A stretch of DNA of 46,380 nt from contig JAPSJV010000014.1 of NCBI GenBank assembly GCA_031178005.1, positions 22,041-68,420 of the forward strand. The letters are read 5' to 3'. A program made the translations under genes and the position numbers. The notes beneath the pieces are model-generated. The model was given only the letters and a program-made list of their open reading frames with translations. It searched no databases and had not been told where the DNA came from. Shown here piece by piece: positions 26,676 through 35,498 of the stretch; position 1 is the stretch's first letter, and each line of letters opens with the position of its first letter. The stretch is from Pseudarthrobacter sp. Lineage in GTDB: Bacteria; Actinomycetota; Actinomycetes; Actinomycetales; Micrococcaceae.

Positions 26676-27182
26676 TCAGGCCGCGTTTTCGGGGAGCAGG
26701 AACGGATCCCACGCAGGAGCGGGCTTTTCCAGTTCCTTGATCTGCCAGATCGTGCCCTGCGGCGGCCCCGGGACAACGCGCAGCTTCCATCCCATCTCCG
26801 CCGGGGTGTGATCACCCTTGACGTTGTTGCAGCGCAGGCAGGCAGCCACCAGGTTCTCCCAGGAATCGGCACCGCCGCGGGATTTGGGATGCACATGATC
26901 TATGGTGTGTGCCGCCTTGCCGCAATACGCACATTTATGCCCGTCGCGACGGAGCACACCGCGCCGGCTGACAGCGGTGGCCCTGTTATAACGGGGACGG
27001 ATGTAGCGATTGAGCAGGATCACGGAAGGTCTGCCGAGGATTTCCTGGGGGCCCACGACGGGGTCGTCCCCTTCGGCAACAACACTGGCTTTACCTGTGA
27101 GCACAAGCACCAGCGCCCGGCGGAAGGTGATAACCGCCAGCGGTTCATATCCAGCATTCAGAACGAGAGTGCGCATGCGCAT
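26676..27182 (-). CDS. HNH endonuclease domain protein
   Basis: 168 aa. The HNH/zinc-ribbon core is CAYCG (C84, C87), the TIDHVHPKSRGG motif with D95-H96, then WENLVAACLRCNNVKGD with C115 and C118 and the Asn residues of the motif. The N-terminal 60 residues (TLVLNAGYEPLAVITFRRAL) are the usual partner region of this widespread actinobacterial family. The cellular role is not established; it carries no mobile-element partner here. Start is the first of two ATGs two codons apart. Confidence 0.92.
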   Translation of the reverse strand: MRMRTLVLNAGYEPLAVITFRRALVLVLTGKASVVAEGDDPVVGPQEILGRPSVILLNRYIRPRYNRATAVSRRGVLRRDGHKCAYCGKAAHTIDHVHPKSRGGADSWENLVAACLRCNNVKGDHTPAEMGWKLRVVPGPPQGTIWQIKELEKPAPAWDPFLLPENAA

Positions 27183-27349
27183 ACCTCTTCACGGCCGCAC
27201 CCGTCAGGGGCACGAGGGCCGGCTGCCCTCGGCATGTCCGGGCTATGGATCGACAAGTCCAGAGTAAACACCGCAGGCCGCATACGGCTAATCGAGGCTG
27301 CACGTGGACCCACTGTCCTTATCGTTAAACGCAGCAGGGTCCCTATTGA

Positions 27350-27393
27350 TAAAAGCAGCAGGGACCCCCGCCGAAGCGGGAGTCCCTGCTGCT
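27350..27393 (-). terminator. Strong intrinsic terminator with UUCG loop after the nlpC-like gene
   Basis: Minus strand: an 18-bp stem (arms 27376-27393 and 27354-27371, one G-U) closed by UUCG, followed by TTTTATC. A partial copy of its 3' arm (GGGACCCTGCTGCG) follows 20 bases later at about 27330-27345. Confidence 0.92.
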
Positions 27394-27410
27394 GGAGAAG
27401 CAACGGCCTG

Positions 27411-28178
27411 CTAGCCGTTGACCCTGATGAATACCGGGCCGGAACCGACGTTGGCGCTGAAGAGCACCGTCTGGTTGCCGTTGTAGCCGCCGTGGACTGC
27501 CTGGCCGTTGCCGGCGTAGATTGCCACGTGGGCAACTCCTGCGCCGCCGTTGGCGTAGTAGATAATGTCGCCGGGCTGCGCCTCAGCGGCACTGACCGTG
27601 CGGCCAAGGGAGAGGTAACCAGCGGGCCAGTCGTGGAAGTGGATGCCCACTGCCGCCAGCGAGTTGGTGACCAGCATGGTGCAGTCCTGCGTGACACCGA
27701 TCTGCGCGTAAGCGGCGGCCAGGATCGTCGAGTTCAGACCCGTAGCCGCTGCGGCCGGAGCTGCCGCAGGCTTTGCGGCAGCGACTGCCTGATTTGCTGC
27801 AGGAGCAGCGGGAGCCGCAGGTGTGGCCGCGGCTTCCTTGACCTCAACCACAGGTGCCGGTTCTTCGATGACCGGCGCCGGCGTTGTGGTAACCGCAGGC
27901 CGCTCGAAGGAAATAGCAATGCTGGAAGCTGCAGTGACGACAGCGGGAGCCGAGGCACGGACGTCGAGGGCGGAAGCAGTAGCTGCCTCGCGCTGGACGC
28001 CGGGCTCGGCAGCATTGGCGGCGACGCCGCCGCTCAGGACAAGGCCGGAAGCGGCTGCGATGACAGCTGCCTGACGGCCCATGCCACCGGCGTTGCTGCC
28101 GACGGTCTTGGCAATGACGGCCAGCGGGCTGGTCTTGGTGACCTCCGCGCGGTGCCGTGCAGATGCACTTGTGGACAT
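27411..28178 (-). CDS. Secreted NlpC/P60-like protein with a divergent active-site region
   Basis: 255 aa from the ATG at 28176-28178. A GTG four codons upstream is possible. A basic N-terminus precedes a hydrophobic export segment (QAAVIAAASGLVLSGGVAANA, residues 36-56), then an Ala/Pro/Val-rich spacer of about 90 residues and a C-terminal NlpC/P60 fold. The catalytic candidates are C166 (QDCTMLV), H217 (AHVAIY) and possibly H229. The usual DCSG is DCTM, and the YxWGG loop is missing. It shares the N-terminal export region and an SFERPxVTT block with the next gene, so the two look like a tandem duplication. It follows that gene after 98 bp with no riboswitch of its own, so it is probably partly cotranscribed. 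Confidence 0.88.
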   Translation of the reverse strand: MSTSASARHRAEVTKTSPLAVIAKTVGSNAGGMGRQAAVIAAASGLVLSGGVAANAAEPGVQREAATASALDVRASAPAVVTAASSIAISFERPAVTTTPAPVIEEPAPVVEVKEAAATPAAPAAPAANQAVAAAKPAAAPAAAATGLNSTILAAAYAQIGVTQDCTMLVTNSLAAVGIHFHDWPAGYLSLGRTVSAAEAQPGDIIYYANGGAGVAHVAIYAGNGQAVHGGYNGNQTVLFSANVGSGPVFIRVNG

Positions 28179-28276
28179 GGGTGATCTCACTTTCGATTCC
28201 TCTGCGCCGGTTGGGCGGCGCGAGGTTTTGAGCGTGCCGATGCCTTGGGGTACACCGGCACGCCCCGAACGGGGAT

Positions 28277-29032
28277 TTAGCGGAGGGTGTAGAAGGAGGA
28301 AGAACCCGTGGCGGCTACCGAGTGCAGCAGCGTGCCCTGGGAGGGGTTCAGTGCGCTGATCATCATGCCGTTGCCGACGTAGATGCCAACGTGTGCGCCA
28401 CCGTTCTGCATGACCAGGTCACCCGGCTGCGGGTTGGCCGTGGGGGTCATTGCGTTCCAGGCGCCGGTGCGCGGGATGGAGATGCCGGCCTGGGCGTAAA
28501 CCCACTGGGTGAAGCCGGAGCAGTCCCAGCCGCCGGGGGTGTTGCCGCCCCAGACGTAGGGGCTGCCGATGCCGGTGTAGGCGATTGCTGCCAGGCCGGA
28601 GGCTGCAGCGGAGCTGGCTGCCGGAGCTTCCTTGGTCTTGGTGCTTGCCGTAGTCGCTGTAGTTGCACCAGCACCGGCCGAAGCCGGCGTGGCTTCTTCT
28701 TCGTCGTTGGACTGGGGCTCAACAACCTCAATCACGGGCGCTGCGACGGTGGTGATCACCGGGCGCTCGAACGACACGGTAGCCGTAGGAGCGGCCGTGA
28801 CGGCCAGTGAAGCCTCAGTGGCCGACTCGACGGAGGCGGAAACGCCTACCGTGCTGTCTGCTGCATTTGCCGGAAGGCCGGCGGTAAGGATAAGGCCGGA
28901 GGCTGCTGCAATAACCGCTGCTTGGCGACCAACGGTCCCCGCATTGGCACTGATGGCCTTCGAAACAGTACCCATGGGGTTGGTGCGCACCGGCTGGGCG
29001 CGGTGGCGCGCAAGATTATGGCGTGAAGACAC
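28277..29032 (-). CDS. Secreted NlpC/P60 peptidoglycan hydrolase
   Basis: 251 aa from a GTG at 29030-29032, which has GAGAGG eight bases upstream; a TTG at 29050 in the same frame lies in that site. Export segment at about 36-58 (RQAAVIAAASGLILTAGLPANAA). A low-complexity Ala/Thr/Glu spacer follows, then a full NlpC/P60 domain: SPYVWGG (158-163), WDCSGF with catalytic C171, and GGAHVGIYVG with H214. Family enzymes cut the gamma-D-Glu to diamino-acid bond in peptidoglycan stems. It lies behind a ydaO-type riboswitch, so its level should respond to c-di-AMP. Confidence 0.93.
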   Translation of the reverse strand: MSSRHNLARHRAQPVRTNPMGTVSKAISANAGTVGRQAAVIAAASGLILTAGLPANAADSTVGVSASVESATEASLAVTAAPTATVSFERPVITTVAAPVIEVVEPQSNDEEEATPASAGAGATTATTASTKTKEAPAASSAAASGLAAIAYTGIGSPYVWGGNTPGGWDCSGFTQWVYAQAGISIPRTGAWNAMTPTANPQPGDLVMQNGGAHVGIYVGNGMMISALNPSQGTLLHSVAATGSSSFYTLR

Positions 29033-29051
29033 GTAGGTAGCCTCTCCCAAT

Positions 29052-29219
29052 GCCTGCGAGGTGAGCTGTCGGATTCGGATGGGAGTTCACCCGGCCACGC
29101 CGCTTCCTGGGAAGCTTTGCGACTTAACCCCAAGGCCTTCAAAGAAGGCCATAATTGGTTCCCCCGCCCCTGCCAGACGATTTCATGCGAACGGACCTTG
29201 AGCGGTGGCAGAGCTAGGC
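29052..29219 (-). promoter_or_regulatory. c-di-AMP (ydaO/yuaA-type) riboswitch upstream of the NlpC/P60 gene
   Basis: Minus strand, 20 bp before the GTG start. The characteristic blocks occur in order: GCCTAGCTCTGCCACCG at the 5' end, GGCGGGGGAACCA, a short hairpin (GGCCTTC/GAAGGCC), GGGGTTAAGTC, then CCGAATCCGACAGCTCACC and GCAGGC at the 3' end, closing P1 with the 5' GCCTAGC. The actinobacterial class is known to control cell-wall hydrolases. It matches the second copy at 30192-30404 block by block. Confidence 0.93.
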
Positions 29220-29233
29220 AATCCACTCAAGAA

Positions 29234-29293
29234 CGTCAACTTCGGAAAAGTTGACGCGGTTTAGACGGTACAGCAGTTCTTTGCGAATGTCAC
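29234..29293 (-). promoter_or_regulatory. Promoter and 5'-terminal hairpin ahead of the first riboswitch
   Basis: Minus strand: GTGACA (29288-29293), 17 bp, TACCGT (29265-29270). Just after the predicted start, 9-bp arms 29248-29256 and 29234-29242 form a hairpin (CGTCAACTT/AAGTTGACG, 5-nt loop), followed by TTCTTG. It could be a 5' stabiliser or an early terminator; it precedes the aptamer. Confidence 0.55.
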
Positions 29294-29342
29294 ATTCAGG
29301 TCACGGCGTGTTACCGGCAACCGAGAGCGGGTCATCGCTTGG

Positions 29343-30173
29343 CTAGAGCCAGCCGGTCGGATCAACGACTTCGCCGTTGACCTGGACCTCAAAGTGCAGG
29401 TGGCAGCCTGTGGAAGCGCCTGTGGTGCCGCTGAAGGCGACAACGTCGCCGCGGGTAACCTTCTGGCCTACGGACGCGTTGAAGGACGACAGGTGGTTAT
29501 AGGTGGTTTCCAGGCCGTTGCCGTGGTCTACAACTACCCGGTTGCCGCCGCCGTAGGGATGCCAGCCTGCGAAGGTTACGGTGCCGGTTGCGGATGCGAG
29601 CACCTGGGTGCCGCATTGCGCGGCAAAGTCGGTCCCGCGGTGGAAGTCACCCGTGCCGCCGGTGATCGGGCTGACCCGGTAGCCGTAAGGGGAAGCGACT
29701 GCCATGGAGGCGAGGGGAGCTGCGAGGCTGCCGACAGAGGCGGCAGGAGTTACGGCACTGGCCGACTGGGCGCTAAGGAGCTGCTTCAGCTTTCCATCCG
29801 GATCACCCTTAGTGGTGACGGCGGTGCGACTGAAGTCGACCTGGGCTGCCGCTTCCGCGGAAACAGCGGGCTGCGGCGCGGCAACAACAGCCGGGGCGGC
29901 GGACACAATCGGAGTGCTCGAATTAGCGAGAACCGGGTTGGTCACAGGCACAGTCACCGTGAGGAGCAGGCCGGTCGCGGCAAGGGCGACACCAGCCTTC
30001 TGGCCGATCCCGCTGGCGGCAGCGAAGTCGGTGAGTTGCCGGAATGGGCTCCGGTGGCGTCGCGCTTCCCGCTGCGGGTCCCGGGGGCGGTCCGCGAGGG
30101 GGACTTCAACAACCCGTGGCTGTGAAGCGGAGCCGACGGCGCGACGGCGGCCCCTGTCATTCTGCGTGGTCAA
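29343..30173 (-). CDS. Secreted M23 family (LytM-type) metallopeptidase
   Basis: 276 aa from a TTG at 30171-30173, chosen because AGAGAGG lies seven bases upstream and the longer frame to 30266 only reads the riboswitch. A long basic N-terminus (about 55 residues) precedes an export segment at about 60-85. An Ala-rich spacer follows. The C-terminal M23 domain has the zinc ligands H178 and D182 (HRGTDFA) and the catalytic HLHFE (H258, H260). DHGNGLETTYNHLSS is also typical. All active-site residues are present, so this should be an active peptidoglycan endopeptidase. A c-di-AMP riboswitch lies directly upstream. Confidence 0.94.
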   Translation of the reverse strand: MTTQNDRGRRRAVGSASQPRVVEVPLADRPRDPQREARRHRSPFRQLTDFAAASGIGQKAGVALAATGLLLTVTVPVTNPVLANSSTPIVSAAPAVVAAPQPAVSAEAAAQVDFSRTAVTTKGDPDGKLKQLLSAQSASAVTPAASVGSLAAPLASMAVASPYGYRVSPITGGTGDFHRGTDFAAQCGTQVLASATGTVTFAGWHPYGGGNRVVVDHGNGLETTYNHLSSFNASVGQKVTRGDVVAFSGTTGASTGCHLHFEVQVNGEVVDPTGWL

Positions 30174-30191
30174 GTACTTTCCTCTCTGGAA

Positions 30192-30404
30192 GCCTGCGAA
30201 GTTAGCTGTCGGATTCGGATCAGAGAGATATTGACCCGGCCCGCAAAACAGGCCTTCTTGACACACGGGTATCCAAGGATTCGCTTATCAAGAGGACTTG
30301 CCGCTGCGGACTTCACCCCAAGGCCGTTCGAAAACGGCCAGTTGTGGTTCCCCCGCCCCTGCCAGGAAATGACTCGTGCATCTGGTCCGCTGGCAGAGCT
30401 AGGC
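30192..30404 (-). promoter_or_regulatory. c-di-AMP (ydaO/yuaA-type) riboswitch upstream of the M23 peptidase gene
   Basis: Minus strand, ending 18 bp before the TTG start. Blocks: GCCTAGCTCTGCCAGCGG, GGGGCGGGGGAACCA, hairpin GGCCGTT/AACGGCC, GGGGTGAAGTCC, CCGAATCCGACAGCTAAC and GCAGGC. It is longer than the first copy because of an extended internal helix (bases about 30215-30300). Confidence 0.94.
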
Positions 30405-30445
30405 TTTCGGATCAGATAACGCTTATGTATCGGCGTCGAAGATTA

Positions 30446-30475
30446 ACTATAGGCGATGACGCCGGACAGTAACAA
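30446..30475 (-). promoter_or_regulatory. Promoter of the riboswitch-M23 peptidase unit
   Basis: Minus strand: TTGTTA (30470-30475), 18 bp, TATAGT (30446-30451), a good sigma-A match. It gives a start about 35 bases before the aptamer. Confidence 0.65.
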
Positions 30476-30543
30476 TTCCGTTATAAACACAAGTGCGCTG
30501 CCCATTCCGCGTCACGAAATGAAATCGACCCGCACTGTACCTT

Positions 30544-31239
30544 TCAGGACACCTTCACAAACACGTGGGCCGCGACTTCGGGAGGCAGTTCCAGCGCGCC
30601 CTCGATGCCGGCTACCCGGACCGAGATGTACTCCCCCACACGTTCCAGGGATACGTCTGTGCCCGGCCGGATTCCGCCCTCATCCAGCTGGACCAGGAGC
30701 TCGGGTTCTACCTGGATGGGCTCTGCGAGACGGCAAACACGCACAGTGGCTCCCGGACTGTAAGCAGCCATGGCGTCCACGAGGTTCACCACGCCGTCGG
30801 TAAAAGCGTCCCCCACCTTCCCACCCAGGGCGGCCAGGCCCGGAATGGGATTCCCGTAAGGCGATTCCGTCGGGTGGTCCAGCAGCTCATAGATCCGTTG
30901 TTCCACGCGCTCACTCATAACGTGTTCCCAGCGGCAGGCCTCGTCATGGACATAGGCCCAGTCCAGTCCGATGATGTCCGACAGAAGGCGTTCGGCCAGG
31001 CGGTGCTTCCGCATAACCTCCGTGGCCCGCTTGCGTCCGGATTCGGTCAGCTCCAGGTGCCGGTCCCCTGCGACCACCACCAGGCCGTCGCGTTCCATCC
31101 GGCCAACGGTCTGTGAAACCGTGGGGCCGGAATGGCGCAGCCGCTCCGCAATGCGGGCGCGCAGTGCCACGATGTTCTCCTCTTCAAGCTCCAAAATGGT
31201 CCGAAGATACATCTCCGTGGTATCGATCAGATCCGTCAT
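30544..31239 (-). CDS. ideR: Iron-dependent regulator, IdeR/DtxR family
   Basis: 231 aa, typical for IdeR. It represses iron-uptake genes when Fe(II) is bound. The winged-helix HTH is [20 protein letters not shown], followed by [11 protein letters not shown]. The metal ligands of DtxR are at identical positions: M10, C102, E105 and H106 in one site, H79, E83 and H98 in the other. An SH3-like C-terminal domain is present. AAGGAG lies nine bases before the ATG. A possible iron-box half-site lies 80-90 bp upstream. It is followed by the M23 unit, which has its own promoter. Confidence 0.96.
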   Translation of the reverse strand: MTDLIDTTEMYLRTILELEEENIVALRARIAERLRHSGPTVSQTVGRMERDGLVVVAGDRHLELTESGRKRATEVMRKHRLAERLLSDIIGLDWAYVHDEACRWEHVMSERVEQRIYELLDHPTESPYGNPIPGLAALGGKVGDAFTDGVVNLVDAMAAYSPGATVRVCRLAEPIQVEPELLVQLDEGGIRPGTDVSLERVGEYISVRVAGIEGALELPPEVAAHVFVKVS

Positions 31240-32724
<1,485 letters not shown>

Positions 32725-32769
32725 CGGGGCAGGAAGCAACGCAACGCGGAAGTACGGAAGAGCGTAGAT

Positions 32770-34086
32770 TCAGCGTTCGACGGCGTCGTCCGGGCCTTGT
32801 GCCGGGGCGGCGCCGTCCGGCTTTGGGTAAGAAACCACGCTGAGGTAGCGCAGCCCGCGTGCCCTGCGGTTAAACACCAGCCGCAGGTGCTTGGCCCGGA
32901 TGATCCACACCAGGCCGATGATCGCGGCCGAAATGCCGGCAAAGGCTGCCACGGCGAGGGACCATCGAGGCCCGGCAACGTTGGCGATCCAGCCCACCAG
33001 GGGCGCACCAATGGGTGTTCCGCCCATAAAAATAGCCAGGTAGAGGGCCATGACCCGGCCCCGCATGATGGGGTCCGTGGTGGTTTGGACGTAGCCGTTG
33101 GCGCTGGTGACCATGGTGATGGCGAAGAGTCCGACGGGCACCAGGGCAATTCCAAACCAGAAGTAGTCGGGGGCCAGGGCGGCCAGTCCCGAGGCAACTC
33201 CGAACGCAGCTGACGCGCCGAAGATCATCCGGAGCCGCGGCTTTTTCCGCCCGGCGGAAAGCAGGGCCCCCGCCAACGAGCCAATTGCCATCACGGAATT
33301 CATCAGACCGAATTCGCTGGCATCCAGGCCGAACTCGGTGCCAACCATTGCCGCGATGAACAGCACAAAGTTCAGGCCGAGCGTGCCAACAACAAAGATG
33401 GCTACCAGCACCACCACAATGTCCGGCCGGAACCTGACGTATCGCAGCCCCTCGCGGATACGGCCCTTACCCGGGGCTGCCCGGGGCAGCTGGCGCAGCG
33501 TGGCTGCCGGAATCCGCCACAGGCTCAGCAGCATGGCCACAAACGTCAGGGTATTGATCAGGAACACCCAGCCGGGCCCGACGGCGACAGTCAGCACGCC
33601 TGCCACAGCGGGACCGATCATCCGGGCAACGTTGAAAGACGCACTGTTCAAGGCGACGGCATTGGGCAGGAAGTCGTCACGTACCAGCTCCGAGACGAAA
33701 GTCTGCCGGACCGGGTTATCCACCGCGGAGACGATTCCCAACAGCAGGGCAAAGACGTACACGTGCCAAAGTTGCGCGGCCCCCGAAATTACCAGGATGC
33801 CCAACCCTGCGCTGAGCAGGGCCATGCTGGACTGTGTGAACACCAGCAGCCGGCGGCGGTTGTAGCGGTCTGCCAGGAGCCCGGCCACCGGAGCGAGGAA
33901 AAGTTGCGGTCCGAGTTGAAGGGCCATGGTAATTCCCATGGCCCCCGCATCATGGCGCGTCAGATGGTCAAAAACCAGCCAGTCCTGGGCAGTGCGCTGC
34001 ATCCAGGTTCCGATGTTGGATACCAGGGCCCCGATGAACCAGATCCGGTAGTTGAGGATATGCAGGGACTTGAAGGTGGACCTCAT
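32770..34086 (-). CDS. MFS transporter, EntS-like (MFS_3) exporter
   Basis: 438 aa with about 12 helices. The first cytoplasmic loop has LADRYNRRRLLVFTQ, the MFS motif A. Features such as IGTWMQRTAQDWLVF and DNPVRQTFVSELV are shared with EntS-type exporters of siderophores and drugs. The C-terminal 35 residues are a soluble tail. The nearby ideR hints at iron, but they are not in one operon and the substrate is unknown. Confidence 0.92.
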   Translation of the reverse strand: MRSTFKSLHILNYRIWFIGALVSNIGTWMQRTAQDWLVFDHLTRHDAGAMGITMALQLGPQLFLAPVAGLLADRYNRRRLLVFTQSSMALLSAGLGILVISGAAQLWHVYVFALLLGIVSAVDNPVRQTFVSELVRDDFLPNAVALNSASFNVARMIGPAVAGVLTVAVGPGWVFLINTLTFVAMLLSLWRIPAATLRQLPRAAPGKGRIREGLRYVRFRPDIVVVLVAIFVVGTLGLNFVLFIAAMVGTEFGLDASEFGLMNSVMAIGSLAGALLSAGRKKPRLRMIFGASAAFGVASGLAALAPDYFWFGIALVPVGLFAITMVTSANGYVQTTTDPIMRGRVMALYLAIFMGGTPIGAPLVGWIANVAGPRWSLAVAAFAGISAAIIGLVWIIRAKHLRLVFNRRARGLRYLSVVSYPKPDGAAPAQGPDDAVER

Positions 34087-34127
34087 TGTCCGCCTCCGGC
34101 GTCGTCACCCGCGGCCCCGGTCACGTC

Positions 34128-34769
34128 CTAATCAGTGCCGTCCGCGTCGGGATCGCCCTGGCCCTCAACCTCATCCTGGTCCGAGTCCCCTGCCAGCTCC
34201 GAATGCCTGACGGAGTCAATCGAGTCCTGTTCCACAACAGCAGCAGGATCCTCCGGCACGGCATGATCGGAGGAGTCAGAAGGCTCCGGCGAATCAGGAG
34301 TAACATCCGGGCTTTCCTCAGACTGCGCGTCCTCGGGGCGTACGCGTTCTGCCCATGGCACCCACTCGGGGGCCAGTACAGAATTATCCGATGGCAACAG
34401 GCCGACTTCATTAACGGTGATCACCTTGGAACGCGAGTTCCGGGTCAGCACCGCAAACCACTGCCACCCCGGGTAACCGGACAGCCGGCATTCGAAAAGG
34501 TGGGTGACCACGCGGTCACCTTCAGTGCGCGCTCCAACATGAGTGCCGACGTCGGACGGGTTGGCGATGGAGTGGACCGCCTCCCTGGCGGCGTCCACGG
34601 CAGCGGCAAGGACGGCGTCCGGCTTGCCGGTCCGCCATACCGGGACACCGGACCGCTTGGCAGCGGCCTTCACCCGGGTCCCGGGGGCAGCACCTGCAGG
34701 GGCGGCATCAACGGGGGCGGCCTCGGCGGGCGGGGATCCTTCGGCGTCGTTCACGGCGAGCCTAGGCAT
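34128..34769 (-). CDS. DUF3027-like protein
   Basis: 213 aa from the ATG at 34767-34769, overlapping the cold-shock gene by 8 bp. A GTG at 34754 is an alternative. An Ala/Pro-rich N-terminal stretch precedes a conserved block (VGTHVGARTEGDRVVTHLFE, then GYPGWQWFAVLTR) typical of the actinobacterial DUF3027 family. A strongly acidic Asp/Glu/Ser tail of about 70 residues ends it. No function is known. Coupling to a cold-shock-domain protein is a repeated-looking arrangement, which I infer rather than show. Confidence 0.85.
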   Translation of the reverse strand: MPRLAVNDAEGSPPAEAAPVDAAPAGAAPGTRVKAAAKRSGVPVWRTGKPDAVLAAAVDAAREAVHSIANPSDVGTHVGARTEGDRVVTHLFECRLSGYPGWQWFAVLTRNSRSKVITVNEVGLLPSDNSVLAPEWVPWAERVRPEDAQSEESPDVTPDSPEPSDSSDHAVPEDPAAVVEQDSIDSVRHSELAGDSDQDEVEGQGDPDADGTD

Positions 34770-35145
34770 CCAGCTCGTCGGCAACCTTACGGAGTGCCGT
34801 GGCGATGGCTTTTCCCTTGTTGCCTTCCGGGTACTTTCCTGCGGAAAGCGTTCCGGAAAGGTTGTCCAGGACGGTCACGAGGTCCTGCACCAGCGGCGCC
34901 AGGTCACGCGGGTTGGTGCGCTTGGCCTTTGCGAGGGACGGCGTTTTGTCCAGAACGCGCAGGCCAAGCGCCTGCGCCCCCTTGCGGCCGTCAGCCACAC
35001 CGAACTCCACCCGGGTACCGGGCTTCAGGTCCAAAGTCCCTTCGGGGAGGGCGGACTTGGGCAGGAAAACCTCCTGGCCGTCCTCGCCCGCGAGGAAGCC
35101 GAAGCCCTTTTCCTTGTCATACCACTTGACCTTGCCGGTAGGCAC
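34762..35145 (-). CDS. Cold-shock-domain protein with C-terminal extension
   Basis: 127 aa from a GTG at 35143-35145, with GAAGG eight bases upstream; the ATG at 35178 adds residues foreign to the family. An N-terminal cold-shock domain (PTGKVKWYDKEKGFGFLAG, about 2-20) has the RNP-1-like KGFGFL. In the RNP-2-like VFLPKS the usual His is Pro. About 60 extra residues form a helical C-terminal part. It is expected to bind single-stranded nucleic acid. Distinct from the 67-aa CspA type. Confidence 0.92.
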   Translation of the reverse strand: MPTGKVKWYDKEKGFGFLAGEDGQEVFLPKSALPEGTLDLKPGTRVEFGVADGRKGAQALGLRVLDKTPSLAKAKRTNPRDLAPLVQDLVTVLDNLSGTLSAGKYPEGNKGKAIATALRKVADELDA

Positions 35146-35241
35146 GTTATCAACCTTCTTCGTTCTTGGTTCCTGCAATAGTGTCTTCTGCCTCCAAGGT
35201 TATCCTGTACCGCGTTGCGCGATGGCCAGTCCTGCCCCTGT

Positions 35242-35247
35242 TAACGT
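35242..35247 (+). promoter_or_regulatory. -10 element for a leaderless transcript of the two-helix protein
   Basis: TAACGT seven bases before the ATG at 35255. TAACGTTG recurs at 35486 in the same relation to the next start codon. No Shine-Dalgarno is seen. Confidence 0.5.
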
Positions 35248-35254
35248 TGCTTGT

Positions 35255-35488
35255 ATGACTCCCACGCGCTTCCGCCGCCCCCTGATGATCCTCGCCGCCG
35301 CTGTGGCAGTCATTTCGCTGGTGGCCGTGGGCACTGTAATGGCCATGGCGTTCGCCGGGCATGCCGCACCGGTGTGGATTACGTCAACTGCATTGTTCGG
35401 CCTTCCACTGGCTTTCCTCCTGCTGGTGTTCCTCGTTCTTGATTCCGCTGCCGGACGGCGCCGGGCAGGAAAGGGCATCGGGCGGTAA
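35255..35488 (+). CDS. Small two-helix membrane protein
   Basis: 77 aa (MTPTRFRRPLMILAAA). Two hydrophobic segments at about 10-32 and 40-65, with a basic tail (GRRRAGKGIGR). An in-frame ATG at 35222 is less likely since the -10 would then be inside the gene. I do not recognise a family. It lies 10 bp before the XPB-partner gene, whose -10 element overlaps this gene's stop codon, and is divergent from the cold-shock gene. Confidence 0.7.
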   Translation: MTPTRFRRPLMILAAAVAVISLVAVGTVMAMAFAGHAAPVWITSTALFGLPLAFLLLVFLVLDSAAGRRRAGKGIGR

Positions 35489-35491
35489 CGT
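35486..35491 (+). promoter_or_regulatory. -10 element overlapping a stop codon, for a leaderless XPB-partner transcript
   Basis: TAACGT includes the TAA stop of the preceding gene (35486-35488) and lies seven bases before the ATG at 35499. The same octamer TAACGTTG occurs at 35242. Confidence 0.5.
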
Positions 35492-35498
35492 TGGACTG

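Noticed and set aside
26676..27182. HNH protein as evidence of a homing or mobile element
   Set aside because: No intron, transposase, integrase or target repeat adjoins it; the family is a widespread chromosomal gene in actinobacteria.
26352..28184. Open frame of 610 codons on the plus strand across mobA's end, a repeat, the HNH gene and an NlpC/P60-like gene
   Set aside because: It crosses several independent minus-strand features, including a terminator, and shows no protein family.
30174..30266. N-terminal extension of the M23 peptidase to an ATG at 30266
   Set aside because: The extra residues would be translated from the riboswitch; the TTG at 30173 has a strong Shine-Dalgarno.
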